Notes: generated by a model not told the origin, from the sequence alone. Positions 1 to 6,246 are shown, counted from the stretch's first letter. The stretch: 8,497 bases of DNA from Caryophanales bacterium (GCA_028726925.1 JAQYPI010000109.1:1-8497); one strand, 5' to 3'. Translations and numbers: made by a program.

Positions 1-1
1 C

Positions 2-1138
2 AAGACGACGTTCCTAAGCAACATGTCCCACGACATTCGCACCCCGATGAATGCGGTTCTTGGGTACGCCGACCTCGCCCTTGAGCACATTGACGACAAG
101 GAACGGGTCGTGGATTGTCTCGAGAAACTGCGGCAAGCCGGCGACAACCTCCTCGATTTGCTCAACAACGTCCTCCAGATCTCCCGCATCGAAAGCGGCC
201 GTTCCGTCGTGAACAACCGCCCCTGCAACCTAACCGACATCAACGATTCGATCGTCGCGACCTTCGAGAGCTCCATCCACGCGAAGAACCTCCATTTCTC
301 CTACCGCTCGGACCTCGAGAACCCTTATGTTCACGCGGACGCCACCAAGATTCGGCAGATCGTCACGAACATCCTTTCCAACGCGATCAAATACACCCCC
401 CAAGGCGGGGCCGTCGGCTATTCCTGCGAGGAATCCCCCTCCAAGCGGAAGGGCTTCATCCACGAGAAAATCGTGATCGTCGACACCGGCATCGGCATCT
501 CGGAAGAATTCCTGCCTTACGTCTTCGACCAGTTCGAGAGGGAGCAAAGCACCACGGAAATCGGCATCGAGGGCACAGGCCTAGGCCTGGCCATCGTCAA
601 GAAGCTCACGACCTTGCTCGGGGGCGAGGTCCGCGTCGACAGCGAGCGCGGGCGCGGCACGACCGTCACCCTCGACCTCGACCTGCGTCGCGCGACCCCC
701 GCGGAAGTCGATTCAATCAAGAAGCGCATCCCCGCGGCCACGGGCCAGAAATACCCGGGCAAGCGCGTCCTCGCCGTCGAGGACAACGACCTGAACGCGG
801 AAATCCTCAAGCAGATCCTCGAATCCCGCGACATCGAGGTCGTCCGCGCGGAAAACGGGGAAAAGGCCGTCGCCATGGTCGGGGAAAGCGCCCCCGGGTA
901 TTACGACCTCGTGTTCATGGACATCATGATGCCCGTGATGAACGGCTATGAGGCCACCCGCCGCATCCGCGGGATGCTCGACGTGAGCAAGAAGCACATC
1001 CCAATCGTCGCCATGACCGCGAACGCCTTCGACGAGGACGTGAAGAAGAGCTTCGAGGCCGGGATGAACGAGCACATGGCCAAGCCCCTCGACATCGCGA
1101 CCCTTGACGAGATTCTGCGCAAATACCTGCTCGGGTAA
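2..1138 (+). CDS. Hybrid sensor histidine kinase / response regulator, C-terminal part (5' partial)
   Basis: Signal-transduction kinase that autophosphorylates a histidine and passes the phosphate to its own receiver domain. The frame is open from base 2 (KTTFLSN before the first Met), so the sensor region lies outside the window and the Met at 23 is internal. Counted from base 2, domains in order are: the HisKA dimerisation helix with the H-box SHDIRTPMN (His10); an HATPase_c domain with N-box NILSNAIKYTP (about 124-134), G1 DTGIGIS (about 161-167), F-box VFDQFERE and G2 GTGLGLAIVKK (about 191-201); and a C-terminal receiver at about 254-378. The receiver has an acidic pair in VEDND, phospho-acceptor Asp307 in FMDIMMP, a Thr in MTANAF and Lys in AKPLD. 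All catalytic residues are present, so the visible part looks functional. There is no HPt domain, and the signal sensed is unknown. The gene ends in TAA just before a shared terminator. Confidence 0.95.
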   Translation, partial: KTTFLSNMSHDIRTPMNAVLGYADLALEHIDDKERVVDCLEKLRQAGDNLLDLLNNVLQISRIESGRSVVNNRPCNLTDINDSIVATFESSIHAKNLHFSYRSDLENPYVHADATKIRQIVTNILSNAIKYTPQGGAVGYSCEESPSKRKGFIHEKIVIVDTGIGISEEFLPYVFDQFEREQSTTEIGIEGTGLGLAIVKKLTTLLGGEVRVDSERGRGTTVTLDLDLRRATPAEVDSIKKRIPAATGQKYPGKRVLAVEDNDLNAEILKQILESRDIEVVRAENGEKAVAMVGESAPGYYDLVFMDIMMPVMNGYEATRRIRGMLDVSKKHIPIVAMTANAFDEDVKKSFEAGMNEHMAKPLDIATLDEILRKYLLG

Positions 1139-1154
1139 ACCGAAAAGGAAACGA

Positions 1155-1181
1155 AAAATGCCTCGGACGAGGCATTTTCAT
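1155..1181. terminator. Bidirectional Rho-independent terminator between convergent genes
   Basis: A perfect 10-bp stem, AAAATGCCTC (1155-1164) pairing with GAGGCATTTT (1169-1178), encloses the 4-nt loop GGAC. The A-tract on the left and T-tract on the right make it usable in both directions. It sits 16 bp after the kinase stop codon. The stop codon of the opposing YitT gene overlaps its right edge, so one hairpin probably ends both transcripts. Confidence 0.8.
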
Positions 1182-2233
1182 TTGATCGGGGGGAGGAAGA
1201 ACCGGCCGTAGACTTGCTTGAGTTCGGTGACCTCGATGAAGGCGCTTGGGTCGCTTTCGCGGATGACCTTGACGGCGTTTTTGACTTCGTAGGAGGAGAC
1301 CACGATGTCGATCGCGATCTTGTCCTTGCCCGTGAAGGCCCCTTGCCCGTGGAAGACGGTCGCCCCGTGGGGGAGGGCCGAGATGATGATGCGGGCGAGG
1401 TCCGGGTTGCTCGTGATGACGGTGATCTTGACCTTCTTGTTGCGGATGTTGATCGTGTCGATGACGGCGCTTGTGACCATCAGGTAGAGGACGGAATAGA
1501 AGGCCATCGTGACGAATTCCATGCTGTTGCCATCTGGGACGCTCATCATGCCGTTCCACACCTTGATGGAACCGAGAATCGTGTAGATCGTGAGGGTGCA
1601 GATGTTGATGAGGGTGTTGTATTTCCCGACGAGCACGCTTTTCTTGAGGGCGATGTAATACGAAAACACGTCGATGCCCCCGCCAGATCCGTCCACTTTG
1701 TAGGCAAGACCGCTGCTAATCCCGGTGCAGACGCCCGCGAAGATCGCGCGGCTTAGCATCCCCCCGTTGCTGTTGACGAAGCGGGAAATCTCGTAGATCC
1801 AGCCTTGGTCCCAAAGGCCGAGGAGGTTCGAGAAGAGGGAGACGAGGGCGACGTTGATGAACGTGAAGGCCGTGAAGCGCTTGCCGATCCCAATCCAAGC
1901 GACGATAAAAACCGGGACGTTGAGGGCAAAATAGAAGATGGAGAAAAGAGTGTCTTCAAGGTTTGCCGAAATCTCGACGGGGAACATCGAGACGATCATG
2001 ATGATGAGCTGCGAGATGCCCGAGATGCCTCCGGATAGGAGACGGGTGATCGCCCCGCCGGATTCCTGCATCAGGGCGTTCGGGACGAGAAAGCATTTGT
2101 ACCCGAGGGCGAAGACGAAGGCGGACACCGTGAGCACGAGGACCGAGAAGGAATTCTTGAGGGTGCTATGGAGGACCGGGTGGTCGTAGAGATGGTTTTC
2201 GATTTTGGAACGGAGGGAGTTGTGGTTATCCAT
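1178..2233 (-). CDS. YitT family membrane protein with C-terminal DUF2179 domain
   Basis: Integral membrane protein of the YitT (DUF161/DUF2179) family, common in several copies in Bacillota; its transport or sensing role is not established. The 351-residue length is slightly longer than the usual 280-300 because of a polar N-terminal tail (about 1-25). Hydrophobic segments lie at about 28-50, 70-87, 95-115, 120-140, 160-178, 205-222 and 240-258. The family signature GSGGGIDVFSYYIA is at 182-195, following the short segment GLAYKVD. The soluble C-terminus (about 266-345) matches DUF2179, with TVITSNPD, HGATVFHGQGAFTG and ending in FIEVTELKQVYGRFF. ATG at 2233 was chosen because an in-frame stop lies 18 nt upstream. 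There is no good ribosome binding site right before it; the AAAGGA about 20 nt upstream instead suits a short overlapping leader ORF. The gene is divergent from the membrane protein gene at 2409. Confidence 0.92.
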   Translation of the reverse strand: MDNHNSLRSKIENHLYDHPVLHSTLKNSFSVLVLTVSAFVFALGYKCFLVPNALMQESGGAITRLLSGGISGISQLIIMIVSMFPVEISANLEDTLFSIFYFALNVPVFIVAWIGIGKRFTAFTFINVALVSLFSNLLGLWDQGWIYEISRFVNSNGGMLSRAIFAGVCTGISSGLAYKVDGSGGGIDVFSYYIALKKSVLVGKYNTLINICTLTIYTILGSIKVWNGMMSVPDGNSMEFVTMAFYSVLYLMVTSAVIDTINIRNKKVKITVITSNPDLARIIISALPHGATVFHGQGAFTGKDKIAIDIVVSSYEVKNAVKVIRESDPSAFIEVTELKQVYGRFFLPPIK

Positions 2234-2249
2234 GGTTGAACGGCGGCAT
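2226..2249 (-). CDS. Possible 7-codon leader peptide overlapping the YitT start
   Basis: On the minus strand AAAAGGA is followed after 5 nt by an ATG at 2249 that opens a 7-codon frame, MPPFNHG, ending in TAA at 2226-2228. This frame overlaps the ATG of the YitT gene (2231-2233), which has no close Shine-Dalgarno sequence of its own. The arrangement would allow ribosomes to load on the leader and re-initiate on yitT. Chance occurrence is possible for so short a frame, and there is no independent support for translation. Confidence 0.3.
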   Translation of the reverse strand: MPPFNHG

Positions 2250-2314
2250 TATGGTCCTTTTGCGAGCAAAAAGGAAGAGGAATCGCGGCGCAAGAAGGCA
2301 AAACGCTTAATCTC

Positions 2315-2330
2315 TCTTACTTAAGTAAGA
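2315..2330. promoter_or_regulatory. 16-bp perfect palindrome, candidate operator
   Basis: TCTTACTTAAGTAAGA is a perfect inverted repeat without a spacer. It lies in the divergent intergenic region (2234-2408), 5 bp before the -35 hexamer predicted for the gene at 2409. A 16-bp dyad in this position is typical of binding sites for dimeric helix-turn-helix regulators. No candidate regulator gene is next to it, so the cognate protein is unknown. It could control the 2409 gene, yitT, or both. Confidence 0.5.
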
Positions 2331-2335
2331 AGCGA

Positions 2336-2364
2336 TTGCCCTTCGCGGGCGAGGGTGCTATCAT
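2336..2364 (+). promoter_or_regulatory. Sigma-70-like promoter for the gene at 2409
   Basis: TTGCCC at 2336-2341 (4 of 6 matches to TTGACA) and TATCAT at 2359-2364 (5 of 6 to TATAAT) are separated by exactly 17 bp. Transcription would start near 2371, leaving a leader of about 38 nt with the ribosome binding site GGAGG at 2398-2402. The assignment rests only on the motifs and their spacing. Confidence 0.55.
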
Positions 2365-2408
2365 TACACCGCTGATTTTATCAGGCCCTTTTTGTTCGGA
2401 GGTCAACC

Positions 2409-3335
2409 ATGTACATTCTTAAATCCCTCAGCGCCGCCTTCTCCCGTTTCTGGAGATGGATTCGCGAGACGGCTTGGGTCCAGCCCTTGCTCATCGTCGG
2501 CGGCATCTTCGCCGTCATCTTCTCGATTCCCAAATTCACGACTTGGTTCCAGGCCATGAGCGCCGAGGGATCCTCGGGCTACCTGAGCAGCTTCCGCCTC
2601 TCTCTCGAAGGCGAAGGCCGCGTCGACATCATCGACGGCAAGGAGAAAGTCGCCGAATCTGCCGCGGACGCCCTCACCCGCACCCTCGCCGAGAATTCCT
2701 GCCAATTCGTCCAAAAGGATGATTTCGCGACCTACGAGGCTTTCCACGCTAACCTCGAAGAAACCGGCGCCCTCAAATACGGCGAGAAGTATTTCCTTGC
2801 TTACGTCACCCGCGAATCTTCCACCGGCTCCGAGAACGCCAAGACCGGCTTCGAGACCCTCGAGAAGAACTGGAACACCCGCTTCAGCCCGACGGATGCA
2901 ACCGAAGAATTCAAACTTCACACGATCTTCACGGACGACACGTCCACCAACGACGACGACTACACCCTCGACAACGACAAGAAGGCCTTCTCCCGTTACC
3001 TCAACAAATGGAACGGCGGCAACGGCGGCGCGGATTTCTTCTCCTTCGTCGGCACCGACCTCGAGACCACGTGGTACAAGACCAACGCCAACATCGCCGA
3101 TAGCAACTACGAGCACATCACGATGCCGGACGTCGACACCTTCGGCATCCCGACCATCTTCCTTATCGACTTCACCGAGACCGCGTTCGACGCCGGCCGC
3201 TTCGGCATCGTCGAGGCCGTGTTCTCCGTCTCCGGCGACACGGACTACGACAAAGCGAGGCTCCTCATGAACATGTGGAACCACAACGACAGCGACACGG
3301 ACAACCCCTTCTCGAAGGATTACATCTCGAAATAA
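2409..3335 (+). CDS. Single-pass membrane-anchored protein of unknown function, possible thioredoxin-like fold
   Basis: Family not recognised. The 308-residue product starts with a basic amphipathic stretch, RFWRWIRE (13-20), followed by one hydrophobic segment at about 24-42. The remaining 260 or so residues are therefore probably extracytoplasmic, or cytoplasmic if the segment is inverted. The soluble part is acidic, with the Asp/Asn-rich stretch DDTSTNDDDYTLDND at 176-190 and a Gly/Asn-rich turn NGGNGG at 202-207. TFGIPTIFLIDFTE (244-257) resembles the cis-proline strand of thioredoxin folds (typically GVPT), and lengths before it would permit such a fold. There is no CXXC motif and only one cysteine (98), so a redox enzyme is unlikely. 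The start ATG at 2409 has a strong GGAGG 6 nt upstream. The gene has its own promoter, a 16-bp palindrome upstream and a strong terminator downstream, so it appears to be monocistronic. Confidence 0.85.
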   Translation: MYILKSLSAAFSRFWRWIRETAWVQPLLIVGGIFAVIFSIPKFTTWFQAMSAEGSSGYLSSFRLSLEGEGRVDIIDGKEKVAESAADALTRTLAENSCQFVQKDDFATYEAFHANLEETGALKYGEKYFLAYVTRESSTGSENAKTGFETLEKNWNTRFSPTDATEEFKLHTIFTDDTSTNDDDYTLDNDKKAFSRYLNKWNGGNGGADFFSFVGTDLETTWYKTNANIADSNYEHITMPDVDTFGIPTIFLIDFTETAFDAGRFGIVEAVFSVSGDTDYDKARLLMNMWNHNDSDTDNPFSKDYISK

Positions 3336-3342
3336 CGGAAAC

Positions 3343-3366
3343 GCCCGCGTTCGCGCGGGCTTTTTT
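3343..3366 (+). terminator. Rho-independent terminator after the membrane protein gene
   Basis: A perfect 7-bp GC stem, GCCCGCG/CGCGGGC, with the stable tetraloop TTCG is followed directly by six T residues (3361-3366). It begins 7 bp after the TAA at 3335. The T-tract ends only 2 bp before the ribosome binding region of the next gene, so the hairpin also sits in that gene's leader. Confidence 0.9.
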
Positions 3367-3385
3367 CCAGGAAAGGATGCCCACC

Positions 3386-3940
3386 ATGAACCCCATGATC
3401 CAAACGCTTGATTCCCTTGAAGTCATCCCCCATGGCAAGGGAGATGCCATCGATGCCGACACGACTTCTGAAGGAGTCGTGACGCGCGTCGGGGACAAGA
3501 TCCTCCTCGCCTGCGCGGACGAGATCCCCCTTTTCCTCGCGGTTAGGGGCAAGGCCCTCATCGGGATCGTCGCTTCTCTCGAGGACATCCTGAACGAATC
3601 CGTCCTCGCCTCGATCAAGAAAGCCATCGCTTCCTTGGCTCTTAACGGCCAGGATTTCGAGGCCATCCTCGGCCCGAGTCTCACCTTCAGCCACGTCCCC
3701 GTCTCGAAAGAGCTTTTGCAAGCCACGTTCGACCGCGGTTACCGCCTTGGCACGAAAGGCACGAGCGGCCAAACCTTCCTCGACCCCCAGATGATCCTCT
3801 TTCAGCAGCTTCGCGGCCTTGGCATCGAACCCGAGCATATCCTGATCTCGGATTACGACACTTTCGAGAACCCATCCCTCCTTTATAGCGCCCTAGCCGG
3901 GGACAAGGAGAAGAACGTCTTCGAAGGTGTCCTTCGCTAA
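3386..3940 (+). CDS. Degenerate PgeF/YfiH-like (laccase-domain) protein
   Basis: Resembles the PgeF/YfiH/YlmD 'multicopper polyphenol oxidase' family, whose members act as peptidoglycan editing factors or purine-nucleoside enzymes. Matches in order are: KGDAIDADTTSEGVV (like GDALVTDQPG), ACADEIPLFL (like TADCVPILL), KALIGIVASLEDIL (like AIGAVHAGWRGTL), ILGPSLTF (like AIGPSI), FLDPQMILFQQLRGLGIEPEHI cut as FLDPQ...LGIEPEHI, and DTFENPSLLYSA (like CTYENPELFYSYR). The conserved Cys of ADC is Glu, the His of HAGW is replaced by VAS, and the N-terminal lobe with the first His is absent. At 184 residues it is shorter than the usual 240-280. The metal site is thus lost and enzymatic function is doubtful. 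ATG 3386 is preferred, with AAGGA ending 8 nt upstream; ATG 3377 and 3395 are in frame. No promoter lies between the upstream terminator and this start. The last 13 residues recur at 6205-6246. Confidence 0.6.
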   Translation: MNPMIQTLDSLEVIPHGKGDAIDADTTSEGVVTRVGDKILLACADEIPLFLAVRGKALIGIVASLEDILNESVLASIKKAIASLALNGQDFEAILGPSLTFSHVPVSKELLQATFDRGYRLGTKGTSGQTFLDPQMILFQQLRGLGIEPEHILISDYDTFENPSLLYSALAGDKEKNVFEGVLR

Positions 3941-4097
3941 GCAAACCCCGCAAGAGGAAACCATCGAGGGACGGCCTAAATCCCCTTCCCATCCGAGTCC
4001 AGAACCTTTGATATAACGTTGAAAAAGTTCATTGAGCCCACAAACTCAAAACAAGGAAAATCCTCGCGGGTTTTTCTATCGGGGGATTTGGGGAAAA
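3941..4097. other. Convergent intergenic region with interleaved inverted repeats
   Basis: The 157 bp between the convergent laccase-like and AAA_14 genes hold no plausible ORF. AAACCCCGCAAGAGGA (about 3943-3958) can pair with TCCTCGCGGGTTT (about 4061-4073), allowing small bulges. AAATCCCC (3978-3985) pairs perfectly with GGGGATTT (4082-4089). The arms are interleaved. A weaker hairpin, TTGAG/CTCAA (4032-4049), is followed on the minus strand by a T-run and may end the AAA_14 transcript. These structures may be terminator remnants separated by insertion; none is a clean terminator. Confidence 0.35.
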
Positions 4098-5444
4098 TCA
4101 TTCCTCGAGAAGGAATGCTAGGTAATAGGGGAGGGTTAGGGTATTCCCGTTTTCCCCAATGTTGTATTCCCCAAGTTTCACGCATTGACGGACTTTGTAG
4201 GTGTCGTAATGCGCAAGGATTTCTTTCGCGGATTTTGCATAACCGGTGGTCGCTTTTACCTCGATAAGGCAGGTTTCCCCATTTCGTCTTGTGACGAAAT
4301 CGATTTCCATTCCCGAATCCTTTCGGTAGTAATAGAGCTTTCGGTTCATCTTCGAGAACGCGTCGGCGACGATATTTTCAAAGATCGCGCCTTTATAGAT
4401 TCCCAGCTTTCCAGAAAGAATGTCTCCGGCGGCGCCTTTTTCAAGCATGGCGACGAAAAGCCCGCTATCGCGCATATAGAGTTTGAAGATATCGTCGATT
4501 TTGTTCCCTTCAAGGGGGAGTTCCAGGTTTGATAGGTTGAAACACTGGGACACGATTCCCGCGTCAACGAGCCATTGGATTGCTTCCCGGTAATCCTCGC
4601 TGCGCCTTTTAGCATTCATCTTGGAATATTGGAATTTTTTGTTTTCCTTTGCGAGTTGGCTTGGGATGGAGTTGAAAACTTCCTCAATTCGCGCCAAAAG
4701 GTAACGGTCTACTTCCTCGTTTTCGTTCGCGTCCAGATGTTTTCCAAAATCGTCTCGGTATTCTTCGAGGATGTCCCGCTGCTCCTCATAAACGCGGTTC
4801 ATGTCATTCGTGGAAAGGAAAATGTTCACCGCTTCGGGAAGCCCGCCGACGCAGATGTATTCTTTGAAGTATCGCAACATCGATTCATGGATGGCTTTAG
4901 GAATCGGCGTTCGAGCGGTCAAAGAATCCCTCATGGAATCGATGACGTTTTGCGAGATGCCCTTTGCCCACAGGAATTCCTCAAAATCGAGTGGGTTCAT
5001 GTAGACGATGCGCTCGGAACCCGTGGGGACGCCCTTCCCCTTTTTTCGATTGTAACCTTTGATTCCGAGCAAGGAGCCCGTCGCGATGATGTCGTAACGT
5101 CCATCCTCCACGAAGAATTTGATGGAGGCGCGGGCATTCGCGCATTCTTGGATTTCATCGAAAATGATGAGAGTTTTCCCGGGAACCGGTTTAATTCCCG
5201 GCATCATCGCGGTGAGGTTGAGAAGGATGACGTCGACTGCGAGGCTCCCTTCAAATGCCTCTTTTAGGTTTTCGTCCATCTTGAAATTGATGTAGATCTC
5301 GTTTTCGTAATTCTCTTTCGCGAATTGACGGACGATAAAGGTCTTCCCAATTTGACGAAGTCCTTTGATGACGAGCGCTTTCTTTTTTGTTCCGACGTTG
5401 CTTTTCCACTCCCGCAACGTCTGCATGATTTTTCGTTTCAGCAT
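4098..5444 (-). CDS. AAA_14 / DUF4143 family ATPase with PD-(D/E)XK-like C-terminus
   Basis: P-loop ATPase of the AAA_14-DUF4143 architecture, widespread in bacteria and archaea as solitary accessory genes of unknown role. From the chosen start the product has 448 residues. Visible motifs are: Walker A GLRQIGKT (28-35), Walker B TLIIFDE (91-97), a sensor-1-like IIATGS (119-124), and GGLPEAV (200-206), typical of the family. The C-terminal DUF4143 part has FEN near 355, GMEIDFV (378-384, Asp382) and LIEVKA (393-398, Glu395/Lys397), the arrangement of a PD-(D/E)XK nuclease-like core; nuclease activity is not shown. The frame is open to an ATG at 5501, but ATG 5444 has AAGGA 4 nt upstream and begins the family-typical MLKRKI sequence, while the extra 19 codons run through direct repeats. 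Base composition looks more A+T-rich than the flanking genes, suggesting acquisition. Confidence 0.9.
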   Translation of the reverse strand: MLKRKIMQTLREWKSNVGTKKKALVIKGLRQIGKTFIVRQFAKENYENEIYINFKMDENLKEAFEGSLAVDVILLNLTAMMPGIKPVPGKTLIIFDEIQECANARASIKFFVEDGRYDIIATGSLLGIKGYNRKKGKGVPTGSERIVYMNPLDFEEFLWAKGISQNVIDSMRDSLTARTPIPKAIHESMLRYFKEYICVGGLPEAVNIFLSTNDMNRVYEEQRDILEEYRDDFGKHLDANENEEVDRYLLARIEEVFNSIPSQLAKENKKFQYSKMNAKRRSEDYREAIQWLVDAGIVSQCFNLSNLELPLEGNKIDDIFKLYMRDSGLFVAMLEKGAAGDILSGKLGIYKGAIFENIVADAFSKMNRKLYYYRKDSGMEIDFVTRRNGETCLIEVKATTGYAKSAKEILAHYDTYKVRQCVKLGEYNIGENGNTLTLPYYLAFLLEE

Positions 5445-5462
5445 AAGTTCCTTTATTAAAGT

Positions 5463-5539
5463 TTGCACTTTTTCAAGGGAAATTTCAATGTTATCTTGCA
5501 CTTTTCCAAGGGAAATATTTGGAGAAAACTACACTTTTC
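5463..5539. repeat. Tandem 21-bp direct repeats, 33-bp period, upstream of the AAA_14 ATPase
   Basis: Two copies of a 21-bp unit with core TTGCACTTTTYCAAGGG start at 5463 and 5496 and match at 20 of 21 positions. A third partial copy (CTACACTTTTC, 5529-5539) starts exactly 33 bp later and matches 9 of 11 bases before similarity stops. The array ends about 18 bp before the start codon of the ATPase, next to its ribosome binding site. A period of about three helical turns puts the units on one DNA face, as for cooperative repressor sites. An operator role is inferred. Confidence 0.75.
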
Positions 5540-6182
5540 GAGACTTGCAAGAAAGTTTGTGTTTTTGATTCCGCGCCCGCCCTTGGCCTCTGCAATATGT
5601 CGAAGCCCAATGTCGCTCTTTCCTCTTCCGTCAATTCCTGAATGTATTTCTCCTTCTTCTTTTTGCAGGCGTTGTTGTAATCGGCGATGCAGCTGGTGAG
5701 GACGATCATCTGATTCGCCTCGCTGTTGAACAGAATCCTATGGTTCGAGTAGCGCTGCAGTTCTGAGTTGAACGACTCTATCGCGTTGCTCGTCCGTATC
5801 GATTGCCACATCGCCTTCGGAAAACCCAGATACGTGAACAGCCCCCGCGTCTCCATGACCTTTTTGATCAGGTGGGGATACGTGACTCCCCATTTCTCGG
5901 TGAATTCATCGAATTTCGCCTTGGTTTCCGCCTCCGTTTCCTGGGTGTAGACCTCGCGGAAATCGCCGCAGATCTCGGCCCGGTCCTTGACCCTGACGGC
6001 TTGCGCGATGTTTCTTTGGATATGGACGAGGCACCTTTGGTGAGCGGCGTTCGGAAAGGCGGCGGCGATGGCCTCCGGCATCCCTTGGAGGCCGTCGGTG
6101 ATGAAGATCTTGGGTCCCCGACGCCCCTTTCCTTGAGCTCCAGGAGGAAATCTTTCCAGGAATGCGCACCTTCGTTCGAGAG
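5491..6182 (-). pseudogene. IS256-family (Mutator-type) transposase remnant, 5'-truncated and frameshifted
   Basis: C-terminal part of a DDE transposase of the IS256 family. Recognisable on the minus strand are SNEGAHSWKDFLLELKERG (about 6179-6123, one frame), then FITDGLQGMPEAI with the second catalytic Asp, HQRCLVHIQRNIAQ, and SNAIESFNSELQRY with the catalytic Glu, followed by the Lys-rich tail and EERATLGFDILQ. The first segment is in a different frame from the rest: GV and RGPKIF join only if one base is restored near 6119-6121, so a 1-bp deletion is indicated. Upstream of SNEGA a stop codon follows and similarity ends near 6182, so the N-terminal half and first catalytic Asp are missing. 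The element is non-functional. The formal ORF start at 6204 (MQHILSV) is an artefact of the junction. Confidence 0.88.
5540..6182 (-). mobile_element. IS256-family insertion sequence remnant (one end retained)
   Basis: The proposed outer boundary at 5540 is set by GAGACTTGCAAGAAAGTTTG, which has the look of an IS256-type terminal repeat and begins where the third upstream direct repeat stops matching. The other end and its terminal repeat are missing; the element breaks off near 6182 next to a stranded gene tail. Without both ends, the inverted repeats and target duplication cannot be confirmed, so the 5540 boundary is an inference. Confidence 0.55.
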
Positions 6183-6183
6183 T

Positions 6184-6246
6184 TACACTAAGTATGTGTT
6201 GCACGGAGACAAGGAAAAGAACGTCTTCGAAGGCATCCTTCGTTAA
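6184..6246 (+). pseudogene. Stranded C-terminal fragment of a second laccase-like gene copy
   Basis: The plus-strand frame reading YTKYVLHGDKEKNVFEGILR and then TAA matches the C-terminus of the gene at 3386-3940 (LLYSALA, then GDKEKNVFEGVLR). Over the last 42 nt (6205-6246 against 3899-3940) 37 bases agree; four of the five differences are synonymous and one is Val to Ile. That pattern points to divergence of two once-translated genes rather than a recent copy. The rest of this paralogue is absent, being cut off at the truncated transposase near 6182. No start codon or ribosome binding site is available for expression. Confidence 0.7.

Noticed and set aside
230..1075. Long minus-strand and alternative-frame ORFs across the kinase gene
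   Set aside because: They are shadows of a high-GC reading frame: low-complexity Arg/Asp/His-rich translations with no domain, overlapping a clear kinase.
2372..2393. Small hairpin CTGAT/ATCAG followed by five T residues as an attenuator
   Set aside because: A 5-bp, mostly A/T stem with a 3-nt loop is too weak to call a terminator or riboswitch.
4185..5267. Plus-strand ORFs opposite the AAA_14 gene
   Set aside because: The opposite strand carries a complete ATPase with all motifs. The plus-strand frames show no family features.
5445..5501. N-terminal extension of the AAA_14 ATPase to an ATG at 5501
   Set aside because: These 19 codons run through the tandem repeats, and the ATG lacks a clear ribosome binding site. 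ATG 5444 has AAGGA and a family-like first sequence.
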